Source of the DNA: Myxococcales bacterium | GTDB lineage: Bacteria > Myxococcota_A > Polyangia > Polyangiales > Polyangiaceae | Assembly (NCBI GenBank): GCA_016794345.1 | Contig: JAEUKE010000244.1 | Location: forward strand, 1 to 64,000 | Direction of reading: 5' to 3' | DNA: 64,000 nucleotides | In this document: piece after piece, positions 1-7,674 of the stretch | Layout of the letters: each line of letters opens with the position of its first letter | Numbering within the stretch: position 1 is the stretch's first letter | Notes under the pieces: model-generated | The model's database searches: none | What the model was told of the DNA's origin: nothing | What the model saw: the letters and a program-made list of their open reading frames with translations, nothing else | Position numbers and translations under genes: made by a program

Positions 1-193
1 GCATCAGGAACGAGGAAGCGAAGAAACGAGGTGAGCTAACGACAACTACCCCAACGACAACTACGAACGCCCGCTCGAACCAGGAGGTCGGTGGGGAGGT
101 GTAATTGTCGTCAATGGGTGCTTGTAGTTGACGTCGCGCACCGATTTTGTGGACACGCGCGCAAGCCAGGGATGAGCTGGGCTGGAGGTGTTC

Positions 194-250
194 ATGGCCA
201 CGAAGAAGAAGACTGCACGTCGTTACCCCCTCCAGCGGGTTGGGCCATGA
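194..250 (+). CDS. 18-residue ORF with a strong ribosome binding site
   Basis: The reading frame MATKKKTARRYPLQRVGP starts at 194, five bases after a strong Shine-Dalgarno sequence GGAGGTG, and stops at 248-250. The Lys/Arg-rich start resembles the beginning of a small basic nucleic-acid-binding protein, so this may be the 5' remnant of a longer gene or a leader peptide. No family can be assigned. The rest of 1-310 holds no convincing gene. It has two copies of AACGACAACTAC, at 38-49 and 53-64. Confidence 0.25.
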   Translation: MATKKKTARRYPLQRVGP

Positions 251-310
251 GCTGCCCCTTGCGGATTCGGGCAGTGTCGACGAATCGGCCGTCCCTTGCA
301 TTAAGACGAC

Positions 311-997
311 TTAAAGGTCGCGCCTCGCTCCCTTCAACCGCTTCCCCAACCACGTCACCGCCTGCTTGAACCGATATCGCGCGTTCTCGTACTCGAGCCC
401 CACCTCGCGCGCGGCCTCGGCGAGCGACTTCTCCTCGATGATGTGCCTGACGACGAGCTCCCGGTCTTCGCGCGCGAGCTGATGGAGCGCGCCGACGACA
501 TGCTGCCTCGCGCGCGCATGCTCCTCGGCGCTCATGTACTGCTCCTCTGGATTGATCGGGATCGCTACCGTGGCCACCACCGCCGCGCCCGCGAGCGCGA
601 AGCGGGCGTTCTCGAAGCGCTCGTGGCGCTCCTGCGGACTCTCCGTGAGGATGTCGCCGGTCTCGAGGTGCTCTGCGATGCTCGCCATCGCACGCTGGAT
701 GGAGCGCTGCATGGCGCGCTCACGAGCGTCGCGAACGCAGGCATCCCGGAGCTCCCACTTCACGGTCTGGTAGATGTAGTCGAGGAACGTGCCGCGTTGA
801 GGGTTGTACCCGCCGATGCGCCGGCACGCGATCTCCACCGCTTGCTGGTAGAGATCCTCTTCGCTCGCGCGCTGCTCCTTCGCGATCGATCTCGCCAGCG
901 AGCGCAGCCGCTCACAAGCCTGCTGAATCACCGCCTGCTGCGCCGGCGTGAGGACGTATCGGACGTTGCCGGCGCCTGCCTGTGCGCTCTCAACCAT
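311..997 (-). CDS. Sigma-70-like RNA polymerase sigma factor
   Basis: A 228-aa protein with the two-helical-domain plan of alternative sigma factors, which bind core RNA polymerase and direct it to a subset of promoters. Residues about 30-93 resemble region 2 (FLDYIYQTVKWELRDAC near its end). Residues about 163-224 resemble region 4, with a helix-turn-helix around SLAEAAREVGLEYENA. The linker carries a short hydrophobic stretch (AGAAVVATVAIPI), which is unusual. The ATG at 997 follows AAGGA closely. The gene starts inside the 3' end of the upstream small gene (8-nt overlap), so the two are probably co-transcribed away from the palindrome array. The family is inferred from pattern, and the target promoters are unknown. 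Confidence 0.7.
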   Translation of the reverse strand: MVESAQAGAGNVRYVLTPAQQAVIQQACERLRSLARSIAKEQRASEEDLYQQAVEIACRRIGGYNPQRGTFLDYIYQTVKWELRDACVRDARERAMQRSIQRAMASIAEHLETGDILTESPQERHERFENARFALAGAAVVATVAIPINPEEQYMSAEEHARARQHVVGALHQLAREDRELVVRHIIEEKSLAEAAREVGLEYENARYRFKQAVTWLGKRLKGARRDL

Positions 998-1241
998 GGT
1001 CCTTCTTCGCGTCTGACGCTTCGACCTCGGGGCTGACGCCCTCGTCGGTGAATGCCTGGGGCGCTTCGACGGGCGCGTGCTCGCGCACGAGCGCGCGCAT
1101 CACGGGGTGCGCGACGAAGTCGTCGCGCAAGTTACCGCGGATGCACCCAAGCACGTGCGCCGGTAGGAACGCGTCGTAGCCGGCGAGCGTGTCGTCGAGC
1201 GTGGCTTCGACGAAGCCCTCGAGCTTCTCGGGGTCCTTCAT
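990..1241 (-). CDS. Small hypothetical protein upstream of the sigma factor
   Basis: An 83-aa acidic protein starting MKDPEKLEGF and ending EASDAKKDHG. No domain is recognised, and there is no signal peptide or membrane segment. An in-frame GTG six bases upstream (1247) is an alternative start, and neither has a clear ribosome binding site. Its stop overlaps the sigma gene start by 8 nt, so translational coupling is likely, and it could be a partner or antagonist of that factor. This role is inference from position only. Confidence 0.5.
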   Translation of the reverse strand: MKDPEKLEGFVEATLDDTLAGYDAFLPAHVLGCIRGNLRDDFVAHPVMRALVREHAPVEAPQAFTDEGVSPEVEASDAKKDHG

Positions 1242-1284
1242 GCCCACATTGGAGCACCGGATTTGCCGGAGAAGAACCCCTGGC

Positions 1285-1598
1285 GAGCAGTCCGACTGCT
1301 CTCGGACGATCGCGTAACCGTGCAGAGGGCACTCCGACTGCCCGAACCATGGTCGCTTGACCGCGATCGGGGCAGTCCAAGTGCTCGATCTACGGTTGCG
1401 TGACTGTGATCGAGGCAGTCCGACCGCCCGGCTTGCGGTTGGTCGATCGTGATCCGAGCAGTCCGACTGCTCGAGCCGTTGTCGCGTGACCGTGATCCGA
1501 GCAGTCGGACTGCTTGGCGACGATCACGTAACCGTTCCCAAGCACTTGGACTGCCCACCTTGCGGTCGCGCGACCCCGTTTGGGCACTTGGACTGCTC
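1285..1598. repeat. Array of eight 17-bp near-palindromes at 42-43 bp spacing
   Basis: Eight cores start at 1285, 1327, 1370, 1413, 1456, 1499, 1540 and 1582. The perfect form is GAGCAGTCCGACTGCTC (1285 and 1456); others carry paired changes such as GGGC...GCCC at 1327. A second half-site type appears (GCACTT in place of GCAGTC). The 1370 core reads as the inverse of those at 1540 and 1582. The 24-27-bp links are also related and contain variants of GGTCGCGTGACC, itself a dyad. The array fills the 570-bp gap between two divergent genes (1241 and 1812). The period is not a multiple of three and no reading frame here looks coding. It may be a multi-site operator, an iteron-like array or an extragenic palindrome family. 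Confidence 0.85.
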
Positions 1599-1811
1599 CC
1601 CTTCGTTCAGGTGGGCGCGCTCCTACGGCCGCGCCCGCACGAACCTTCCCCGGGAAAATTCTCCGTTGCGCTGCGACGAATCCCTCCGGATTCGGACGGC
1701 ACCCACCCATTTATCTCTGAAGGGCGGAGACGCCGGGCACAGCGCCCGGGGGACCGCCCCGGCTGCATCCCGATCACAACACTAACCATATCGTCATTAC
1801 GGAGAGTTGCC

Positions 1812-2705
1812 ATGACCATGTCTGATCCCGTCTCCAACCCTGTCCCGGCCCTTCAAGCCCGCGCTGCCTACGCCGCGATCAAACCGGAGCTGGAGGCCAT
1901 GGACGGGAAGAACCTCATCGGCCTCAACCTCGACGTCGCCGCCACGGTCGTCACCGTGCTGGGCTGCATGCCGGAGCTGAGGCTGCTGAAGTCCAGGCTC
2001 ATCGAAGACCTGCCGAAGGTCGACCCGAACCTGTTCGAGAAGACCGAGCAGTACGCGTACGCGCTGCGGCACGCCGACACGCTGCACACCGCGGCGTCTA
2101 CGCCGAGCGAGCCGATCGCCGAGATCGCGGCGCAGTTGAAGGACATCCACGGCCGGCTCGAAGCCGATGCGCGTGCGCTCGCTCAGCGCAAGCTCATCGA
2201 CCCGGACCGGCTCGCCTTCCTCACCGGCGTGCGCGCGTTCCAGAGCATGACGAGCGACGTGTTCCTCCTCGTGGAGCTCTTTCGCAAGAACTGGAGCACG
2301 ATCGCGGGCAAGACCGCCGTCACGGCGGACGAGCTCGACACGGCGGAGCGCTTGGCGGAGCGGCTCGACAACGCGGTGGGTGTGCGTGAGCAGGGACCGG
2401 CGGGCGTGCCGGAGGCCGCCGAGAACCGTCGCAAGGCGTTTCACCTGTTCATGAAGGCGTACGACGAGACGCGCCGAGTGGTCGGCTTCCTTCGCTGGCA
2501 TGAGAAGGACGCGGACACCATCGCACCCTCGCTGTTCGCCGCGCGGATGCGGAAGTCAGGCTCCGAGATCGTGACCGAGCCGGTGCCCGCACCCGTTCCG
2601 GTTCCAGCTCCGACGAACGGTGCGGCTCCTCAGCCCGCTCCGGCCGTCACGGAACCGAACGCCGCGCCGGGCATGCCTGGCAACCCGCCCTTCATTCGCA
2701 ACTGA
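1812..2705 (+). CDS. Hypothetical protein upstream of the HerA-like ATPase
   Basis: A 297-aa protein of unknown family. The ATG at 1812 is preceded by GGAGAG at 1801-1806, which decides the start against a frame that stays open far upstream through the repeat array. The first 240 residues are predicted mostly helical, without a recognised motif. The last 50 are rich in Pro/Ala (PVPAPVPVPAPTNG), a flexible tail. There is no signal peptide. It lies 24 bp before the HerA-like gene on the same strand, so the two are likely one transcript, read out of the array region. Its function is unknown; it could be a structural or regulatory partner of the ATPase. Confidence 0.75.
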   Translation: MTMSDPVSNPVPALQARAAYAAIKPELEAMDGKNLIGLNLDVAATVVTVLGCMPELRLLKSRLIEDLPKVDPNLFEKTEQYAYALRHADTLHTAASTPSEPIAEIAAQLKDIHGRLEADARALAQRKLIDPDRLAFLTGVRAFQSMTSDVFLLVELFRKNWSTIAGKTAVTADELDTAERLAERLDNAVGVREQGPAGVPEAAENRRKAFHLFMKAYDETRRVVGFLRWHEKDADTIAPSLFAARMRKSGSEIVTEPVPAPVPVPAPTNGAAPQPAPAVTEPNAAPGMPGNPPFIRN

Positions 2706-2729
2706 CAACTCTGTCCTGTTGAGAAAGCC

Positions 2730-4115
2730 ATGCGCCCCCTCTACCTCGGTACGACTCTACCGCTCAACGGCAGCCCGAGACCGGAGCCGATGCACGTCCC
2801 CCCTCACCACCTCGTCACGCACGGCGCGGTGGTGGGGATGACGGGCAGTGGCAAGACGGGCCTCTTGATGGTGATGGTCGAAGAGGCGCTGCGCGCGTCG
2901 GTCCCGGTCCTCGTGATCGACGTGAAGGGTGATCTCCCGAACCTGCTGCTTAGCTTTCCTTCGTTCGACCCCAGCGTGATCGCGCCTTGGGTCGAGCCGT
3001 CGCCCGCCAGCGCGGAGACGGCGAGTGATGTCGCGGTGCGGCTCGCCAGCGAGCGGCGCCGGGGCCTCGAGGCCTTCCGGTTCGGGGAGGGCGAGCTCGC
3101 CGACTTCGCGCGACGGACGGCGGTGCGTGTCATCACACCCGGCGCAGACGCGGGCGAGCTCCTCCACGTCCTCTCTGCGCTCGAGCGTCGTTCGGCGCGA
3201 TGGGATACCGACCTGGACGGCGCGCGCGCCGCGCTGTCCGCGGCTATCTCGCTCATCCTGCGGCTGCTCGGACGCGACCCGGATCCGGCTCGCAGCCGCG
3301 AGCACGTGCTCCTGGCCTTGCTTGCAGAGCGGCGCCTTCGAGCGGGCGAGCCGGCCGACATCGGCGCGCTCCTCCCGGAGATCGTCGACCCGCCACTCGA
3401 TTCGATCGGCGCGCTCTCGACCGACGCGTTCCTCTCCAAGCGAGCCCGGAAGGACCTCGCCGCCTCGCTCAACTCGCTCCTGGCTTCGCCTTCGTTCGCA
3501 TCGTGGAGGCAGGGCTCGACGCTCGACGTCGCCTCTTGGATGACGCCGGCCAACGGCCGCACCCCCGCGACCGTGATCTCCGTCGCCCACCTCGACGACG
3601 ACGAGCGCGCGCTGGTCCTGGGCGTCCTGCTGGAAGAGATCCTCTCCTGGGTCCGTTGCCTGCCGGGCTCGCAGCACCTCAAGGCGCTCATCGTCTTCGA
3701 CGAGACGTACGGCTTTCTACCGCCGCACCCAGCCTCCCCGCCGACGAAGCGCCCGCTCGTCGCCCTCATGAAGCAGGCGCGCGCGTTCGGTGTCGGCGTC
3801 GTCATCGCCACACAGAACCCGATGGACCTCGACTATCGAGCCCTCGGTAACGCCGGCTTCTGGGCCCTGGGCCGGCTGCAGACCGACGCCGATCGCGAGC
3901 GCGTGATCGAGGGCCTCGCCAATGAAGTCCGAGCGGGCGAGTCCGCCGAGCAACTCGCGGACATCCTCAAACAGCTCGCCCCTCGGTGGTTCGTCGTTCG
4001 GGACGTGCACAGCAAGCGCGGCAGCGTGCTGCTCCAGCCGCGGTGGACGATGTCCTTCATGCGCGGGCCGATGACACGACACGAGATCAAGCGCGCCCGC
4101 GGCGCGCCGACCTGA
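2730..4115 (+). CDS. HerA/DUF87-type P-loop ATPase, short form
   Basis: A 461-aa ATPase of the HerA/FtsK superfamily, which form hexameric DNA pumps or helicases. Walker A is GMTGSGKT at residues 36-43, followed by VLVIDVKGDLPNLL. Walker B is LIVFDETYGF near residue 322. Downstream, QARAFGVGVVIATQNPMD and ALGRLQTDADRERV fit the sensor and arginine-finger parts. From memory of the family, the closest relatives are larger, about 800-aa ATP-binding proteins; here the protein ends right after the ATPase core (RWTMSFMRGPMTRHEI). No NurA nuclease is nearby, but a nuclease-like gene follows after 7 bp. The role could be DNA processing in a mobile element or in defence; both are inference. Confidence 0.8.
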   Translation: MRPLYLGTTLPLNGSPRPEPMHVPPHHLVTHGAVVGMTGSGKTGLLMVMVEEALRASVPVLVIDVKGDLPNLLLSFPSFDPSVIAPWVEPSPASAETASDVAVRLASERRRGLEAFRFGEGELADFARRTAVRVITPGADAGELLHVLSALERRSARWDTDLDGARAALSAAISLILRLLGRDPDPARSREHVLLALLAERRLRAGEPADIGALLPEIVDPPLDSIGALSTDAFLSKRARKDLAASLNSLLASPSFASWRQGSTLDVASWMTPANGRTPATVISVAHLDDDERALVLGVLLEEILSWVRCLPGSQHLKALIVFDETYGFLPPHPASPPTKRPLVALMKQARAFGVGVVIATQNPMDLDYRALGNAGFWALGRLQTDADRERVIEGLANEVRAGESAEQLADILKQLAPRWFVVRDVHSKRGSVLLQPRWTMSFMRGPMTRHEIKRARGAPT

Positions 4116-4122
4116 GGTTCCC

Positions 4123-5000
4123 ATGCCCCGCCTTACCCGCTACGCGGTGCCCCATCTTTGGGGCACGCTGGATTACTCCGCTCTCGCTCATGCCGACGGC
4201 GACACCATCCACCTCCGCAATCCGGTCCTGCTGATGAATGGCCGCGTCGTCCGGCCCGAACGCGGCGTGCTGGAGGTCGCCTCGCCCGGGCGCAAGCCAC
4301 GGATGCTCGAGCTGCGCGGCAACCCGCCGAGTTACCTACTCGTTCGGCTCTCCGGCATCGACGCACCCGAGTCGAGCTACATCTCGACGATCCGACCGAA
4401 CCCGAACGACGCGCCATACCGTGTCCGCGCCGGACGACGTGTGGCCGTGTGCCAGCCCCATCATGAGCCGGCAGTGACCTACATCCTCGGCGTGGCGGCT
4501 CGGTGGCCCAAGCTGCTCGTCGAGATCGATCCCGACGTGATGGATCGGCGCGGCCGAGTCCTCGGGTTCGTCTTCGCCAGCGACGCCCACGCCGACCGCC
4601 ACACGTTCATCTCACTCGAGTTGGTGCGTCGCGGTCTCGCGTTCCCCTACGTCTTCGAGTCCGCTGGCGACTACCGCCCGAGGCTGCTGGATGCTGGTGC
4701 GCGCGCTCGCCGCGCGCGCCGCGGTGTATGGCGCCACTATGTCGACGAACCGCTGGCCTACACCAAGAGCGCGTGGCCGGCCGTCGCGGCTCGTGACGGC
4801 ACCATCGTGCCGACCGGAAGCCTCAACCACCCTAATTCTTCCGCCGCGTGGTCCAGGCCGGCCAGCTCGAGAGCTACGACTTCCGCCACGCCCTCCGAAG
4901 CTACGAAGTCTTCGATCATGACACCGGCGACATCTTTCCCGGCGACCAGTACAGGCGGGTTCATGTCGACCGCCGCGTTTGGGCGCCGCACCGGGGTTGA
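4123..5000 (+). CDS. Staphylococcal-nuclease-like protein, reading frame broken near 4836
   Basis: An SNase-fold nuclease relative. DGDTI (residues 25-29), RLSGIDAPES with R75, D80 and E83, and RRGRVLGF with R145 match the metal-binding and catalytic positions of staphylococcal nuclease. From about 4836 the original frame becomes low-complexity. The frame shifted by one base instead reads a protein-like sequence (FFRRVVQAGQLESYDF, then HDTGDIFPGDQYRRV) to a TGA at 4998-5000. One missing T in the run at 4836-4840 restores a continuous gene of about 292 aa. The gene follows the HerA-like ATPase by 7 bp with GAGG before the ATG. No signal peptide is seen. The break may be a real mutation or a base error. 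Confidence 0.75.
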
Positions 5001-5019
5001 CTCGTCAGGAGCCCCCACC

Positions 5020-5214
5020 ATGAACACCTATCTCGCTGTGGATCCGACGGAGCTGAAGCTGGCGCTCGCTCTCGCGGAGACGACGATCGAGGGGATGGAA
5101 GACCTCCTGCCGGATGTCGTGCTTGAACGTGTGCGCCGCGACCTGCAAGGGAAGCTGCTGTGGACGGCGTGGGGCAGGGAGCAGATCGCAGGCTACCTGG
5201 GTACCTGGAGCTGA
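5020..5214 (+). CDS. Small hypothetical protein (64 aa)
   Basis: The sequence starts MNTYLAVDPTELKLALALAE and ends GREQIAGYLGTWS. The ATG at 5020 is preceded by AGGAG at 5007-5011 with an 8-nt spacer. The stop of the repaired nuclease frame lies 19 bp upstream, so this is a separate gene and not the nuclease C-terminus, although it lies in the nuclease's original frame. It is probably helical, with no recognised family. It is the last gene of the rightward unit. A role as a small accessory or inhibitor of the nuclease is only a guess. Confidence 0.6.
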   Translation: MNTYLAVDPTELKLALALAETTIEGMEDLLPDVVLERVRRDLQGKLLWTAWGREQIAGYLGTWS

Positions 5215-5283
5215 CCTCGCCGCTGCGGCGTGCGTATGAGCCCGCCTTTCGTCGCCGCAAACGGGGTAGTCGAATGGAGCGCC

Positions 5284-5853
5284 CTAACCCGCCTTGGACT
5301 TCCCCCAGAACGCGGCGAGTAGCTCGCGCGCGATGAAGAAGAGGAGCCAGAGCCAAGTCATGACGACCTTGGCGTAGATCGTCCAGCGAGGACGATCTTC
5401 CTTCGCGCGACGCGCGATGTCCTCGATTGCATCACCGATCACCTCGTCGCACAGCTTCTTGTTACCAAGGATCCGTGCGGCGTCAAAGGCGAGGTCCATG
5501 ACCGTCAGCGCCGTTGTCAGTCGCGCTTGATGCTCATTCTCGAGTCGGGTGATCCACGGGTAGCGTCTCGCCAACACGGCAACACGAGTCGTGGGTTGAG
5601 GGGGTAGCCCACGCTTCTTGAGGTAGGTCTGAAACGTCGACGAGCGCCACCTCCGCAGGGTCGCGAGCGACACTCCCCAGTGACGAGCCAATTCAGCATT
5701 CGTCAAGGAGCCGTGAACGATCTTGTTGCGTAGCTCGGGCGGAAGGTCTTCCAGCGAGAGATCGTACCGAATGACGGCCTCGGCGGTCATCTGGGCCCTC
5801 CGCCTCTCCAGCTCCTCTTCTTCGAGTCTGTCCTGCAGCCACTGACTCATCAC
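5284..5853 (-). CDS. HTH protein with C-terminal membrane anchor
   Basis: A 189-aa protein. Residues about 50-72 form a helix-turn-helix (LTNAELARHWGVSLATLRRW). Near the C-terminus a hydrophobic segment (VVMTWLWLLFFIARELLAAF) should span the membrane, so this is a candidate membrane-tethered DNA-binding protein. The start is GTG at 5853 or the next codon ATG at 5850; both overlap the stop of the PadR gene upstream, so the pair is translationally coupled. Residues 69-83 resemble residues 33-47 of the kinase further upstream. The downstream region to the convergent 64-aa gene is only 69 bp. Its targets are unknown. Confidence 0.65.
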   Translation of the reverse strand: MMSQWLQDRLEEEELERRRAQMTAEAVIRYDLSLEDLPPELRNKIVHGSLTNAELARHWGVSLATLRRWRSSTFQTYLKKRGLPPQPTTRVAVLARRYPWITRLENEHQARLTTALTVMDLAFDAARILGNKKLCDEVIGDAIEDIARRAKEDRPRWTIYAKVVMTWLWLLFFIARELLAAFWGKSKAG

Positions 5854-6182
5854 GCCCTCCCGTTCAGCGGCACAAGGAATCCGAACAGACCAGCAACCTG
5901 CTGCCGGTCGTCGAGCGCAGCCCGCTGCCCGGCGGCGGTGATCCGATAGTAGATGCGCGGGCGCCCGCCACGCTCCGGTAGCGGGGGCCCCTCGTAGCTC
6001 TCGACCATGCCCTCGCGCTCGAGGTCGCGGAGCGCCGGGTAGACGGAGCCCTGGCCCAACACAAGCTCCCCGTTCGTGGCTTCTCGGACTCGGTCGATGA
6101 GTTCGAGCCCGTACCCTTCGCCCCTGATCAGCACTTGGAGCAGGGCGGCCTTCGCACCGATCGCCGGGGTTCCTCTTCCCAT
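5850..6182 (-). CDS. PadR-family transcriptional regulator
   Basis: A 110-aa winged-helix regulator. GYGLELIDRVREAT, then LGQGSVYPALRDLEREGMV and the wing region GRPRIYYRITAAG are the typical PadR pattern. PadR proteins act as dimeric repressors, often controlling themselves and a coupled gene. A near-perfect 40-bp palindrome at 6195-6234 lies 12 bp before the ATG and is the obvious autoregulatory operator. The coupled downstream gene encodes a membrane-anchored HTH protein. The C-terminal dimerisation part is short (ALDDRQQVAGLFGF), as in small PadR subfamily 2 members. Confidence 0.88.
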   Translation of the reverse strand: MGRGTPAIGAKAALLQVLIRGEGYGLELIDRVREATNGELVLGQGSVYPALRDLEREGMVESYEGPPLPERGGRPRIYYRITAAGQRAALDDRQQVAGLFGFLVPLNGRA

Positions 6183-6194
6183 GTTAGAAAAGTA

Positions 6195-6234
6195 ATCCTC
6201 AAGATTTGATATTGCAACATCAAATCTTGAGGAT
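6195..6234. promoter_or_regulatory. 40-bp near-perfect palindrome before padR-like gene
   Basis: Arms ATCCTCAAGATTTGAT (6195-6210) and ATCAAATCTTGAGGAT (6219-6234) are exact inverted repeats. The 8-bp centre ATTGCAAC is itself nearly symmetric, so the whole 40 bp has one mismatched pair. It is AT-rich compared with its surroundings. It sits between the kinase stop (6266) and the PadR start (6182). This fits a repressor operator. It lacks the GC stem plus T-run of a terminator. Confidence 0.7.
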
Positions 6235-6265
6235 GAGCAGCCGTCTTACATGTGCGCCATCGCGA

Positions 6266-7354
6266 TCAGCCGCTAGCCGCCGGACGGATGCCGGAAAGGA
6301 CATCCAACACCTCCACAAGCGACGGTCGATCTTCGGGCCGGTAGTTCGTCATCCGCGTGATGAGGATGTTCAGCTCGGCACGATCGCTCGGGTTGCCGAG
6401 CTGGCCCGCGGCTGCCCGGTGCGGGGTCGGGACGTCGCCGGTGAGCAGCTCGAACAACGTGATGCCGAACGCGTACACGTCGCTGGCTGCCGTTGCGCCG
6501 TGCGCATCCTCGATCTGCTCGGGCGCCATGTAGCTACCGGAGCCGAGCTGGATCGACGCCCTTGTGATGGTTCCCGCATTGGTGAACCGCGGGTTGAGCT
6601 GCCCCCATCTCAGGATGCCGAGGTCGCCGAGCACGTACCCACGGTCCGTGATGAGGATGTTCGGCGGCTTCACGTCGCGGTGGACACAATTCTGGCTGTG
6701 AATCCAGCTGAGCCCGACCGCGATCTGGCGGCCAATGGCAGCCGTCTCTGAGCTCGTCATTCGCCCGGTCTGCGAGAGCTCATCGCGGAGAGAGTGCCGC
6801 GCCAGCTCCATGACGAGGAATGGCATCCCCTTGTGGTCGCCATCGTCGAGATACCGGATGATGGAAGGGTGCTGGATGCGGGGGCCGAGCCGCGACTCTC
6901 GCCTGAAGCGGTCAGCGACGTTCGCGAAGACGCTCGGCTCCAAGAGGTCTGGGCGTGGATCGCAGATCTTGACGGCGACGCGCTCGCCGCTCCCCTGCAC
7001 TCGCGCTTCCCAGACCATGCCGACCGCGCCGAACCCGAGCTGTCGGATCAGGTGGTAGCTGTCCTTGCGCCCGAGCACGACCTCGTTCGGAAGCAAGTCG
7101 AGCACCTTCGGTGTGACCTGGCTCAACGCGTTGTTGATCATGGCCTCGGTTACGACGTTGCCGTTCATGACGACGCGGAAGCGCTTCCGGCCATCGGGGA
7201 CGATGAACTTCTCGAGCTTGTGCTTCTTGCGGTACGTGTCGAGCGTGGACTTCTTCCAATCCGGCACCGCCGCGAGGATCTCGTCCTCGCTCACGACGTC
7301 GCCGATCACCTTCTGGTTGATGAAGACCAAGAACTGTTTGGGACCTTCTCTCAT
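6266..7354 (-). CDS. Eukaryote-type Ser/Thr protein kinase with novel N-terminal domain
   Basis: A 362-aa kinase. The ATG at 7354 is preceded by GGAGG (7361-7365); the frame stays open upstream but has no better start. The kinase domain spans residues about 98-358: glycine loop LGFGAVGMVWEA (106-117), VAVK with K129, HRDVKPPNI (225-233), DLG (244-246) in place of DFG, and APE (277-279). Catalytic residues are present, so it should be active. Residues 1-95 form an unrecognised domain with two similar V(S/T)E...I segments and a basic W-ST-TY-KK motif shared with the HTH protein at 5284. No transmembrane segment is seen, so it is cytosolic. Substrates are unknown; the nearby HTH and PadR proteins are candidates. 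Confidence 0.88.
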   Translation of the reverse strand: MREGPKQFLVFINQKVIGDVVSEDEILAAVPDWKKSTLDTYRKKHKLEKFIVPDGRKRFRVVMNGNVVTEAMINNALSQVTPKVLDLLPNEVVLGRKDSYHLIRQLGFGAVGMVWEARVQGSGERVAVKICDPRPDLLEPSVFANVADRFRRESRLGPRIQHPSIIRYLDDGDHKGMPFLVMELARHSLRDELSQTGRMTSSETAAIGRQIAVGLSWIHSQNCVHRDVKPPNILITDRGYVLGDLGILRWGQLNPRFTNAGTITRASIQLGSGSYMAPEQIEDAHGATAASDVYAFGITLFELLTGDVPTPHRAAAGQLGNPSDRAELNILITRMTNYRPEDRPSLVEVLDVLSGIRPAASG

Positions 7355-7443
7355 GTCGAACCTCCAACTGCACACCGCTTGAAAGCAAGTGCGGCAGCTC
7401 AACCTGGTACGCTGCTGTTCAGTTTCGGGCAAGGCTCGACGTT

Positions 7444-7584
7444 TTCTCCACAACAGCTGTCCACATCCGTTCGCCAATCCGCATGTTCAGGTGATTGCGT
7501 TCTTCACAGGGTTATCCCATCGTAATCACAGAGAACGACCATCAACTGAGTATATCCGCGGATCAGGTGATTTTTTTCTCCACA
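7444..7584 (+). other. Cluster of DnaA-box-like sites (possible origin-like region)
   Basis: Same-strand matches to the DnaA box TTATCCACA lie at 7444-7452 (TTCTCCACA), 7457-7465 (CTGTCCACA), 7500-7508 (TTCTTCACA), 7512-7520 (TTATCCCAT) and 7576-7584 (TTCTCCACA), with a run of seven T at 7571-7577. This is the main content of the 545-bp gap 7355-7899 and is AT-rich for the window. No replication initiator gene is adjacent. It may be a replication origin of an integrated element, or chance. Confidence 0.3.
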
Positions 7585-7674
7585 GGGCCGAGCTAGTCAG
7601 GCGTTGGGTGCTCATTCGATGCTGAACGCGCAGTGGTCACAAATGAGTAGCTATTCGCGACCATAACCATTGCG

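Noticed and set aside
91..369. 92-codon open frame
   Set aside because: Composition is not protein-like, it overlaps the sigma gene end, and a better small start lies at 194 in another frame.
1285..1598. CRISPR array
   Set aside because: Cores vary and are palindromic, links are related to each other and no cas gene is nearby.
1449..1811. Longer N-terminus for the 297-aa protein
   Set aside because: The upstream frame runs through the palindrome array, whose period is not a multiple of three; GGAGAG before ATG 1812 gives a clear start.
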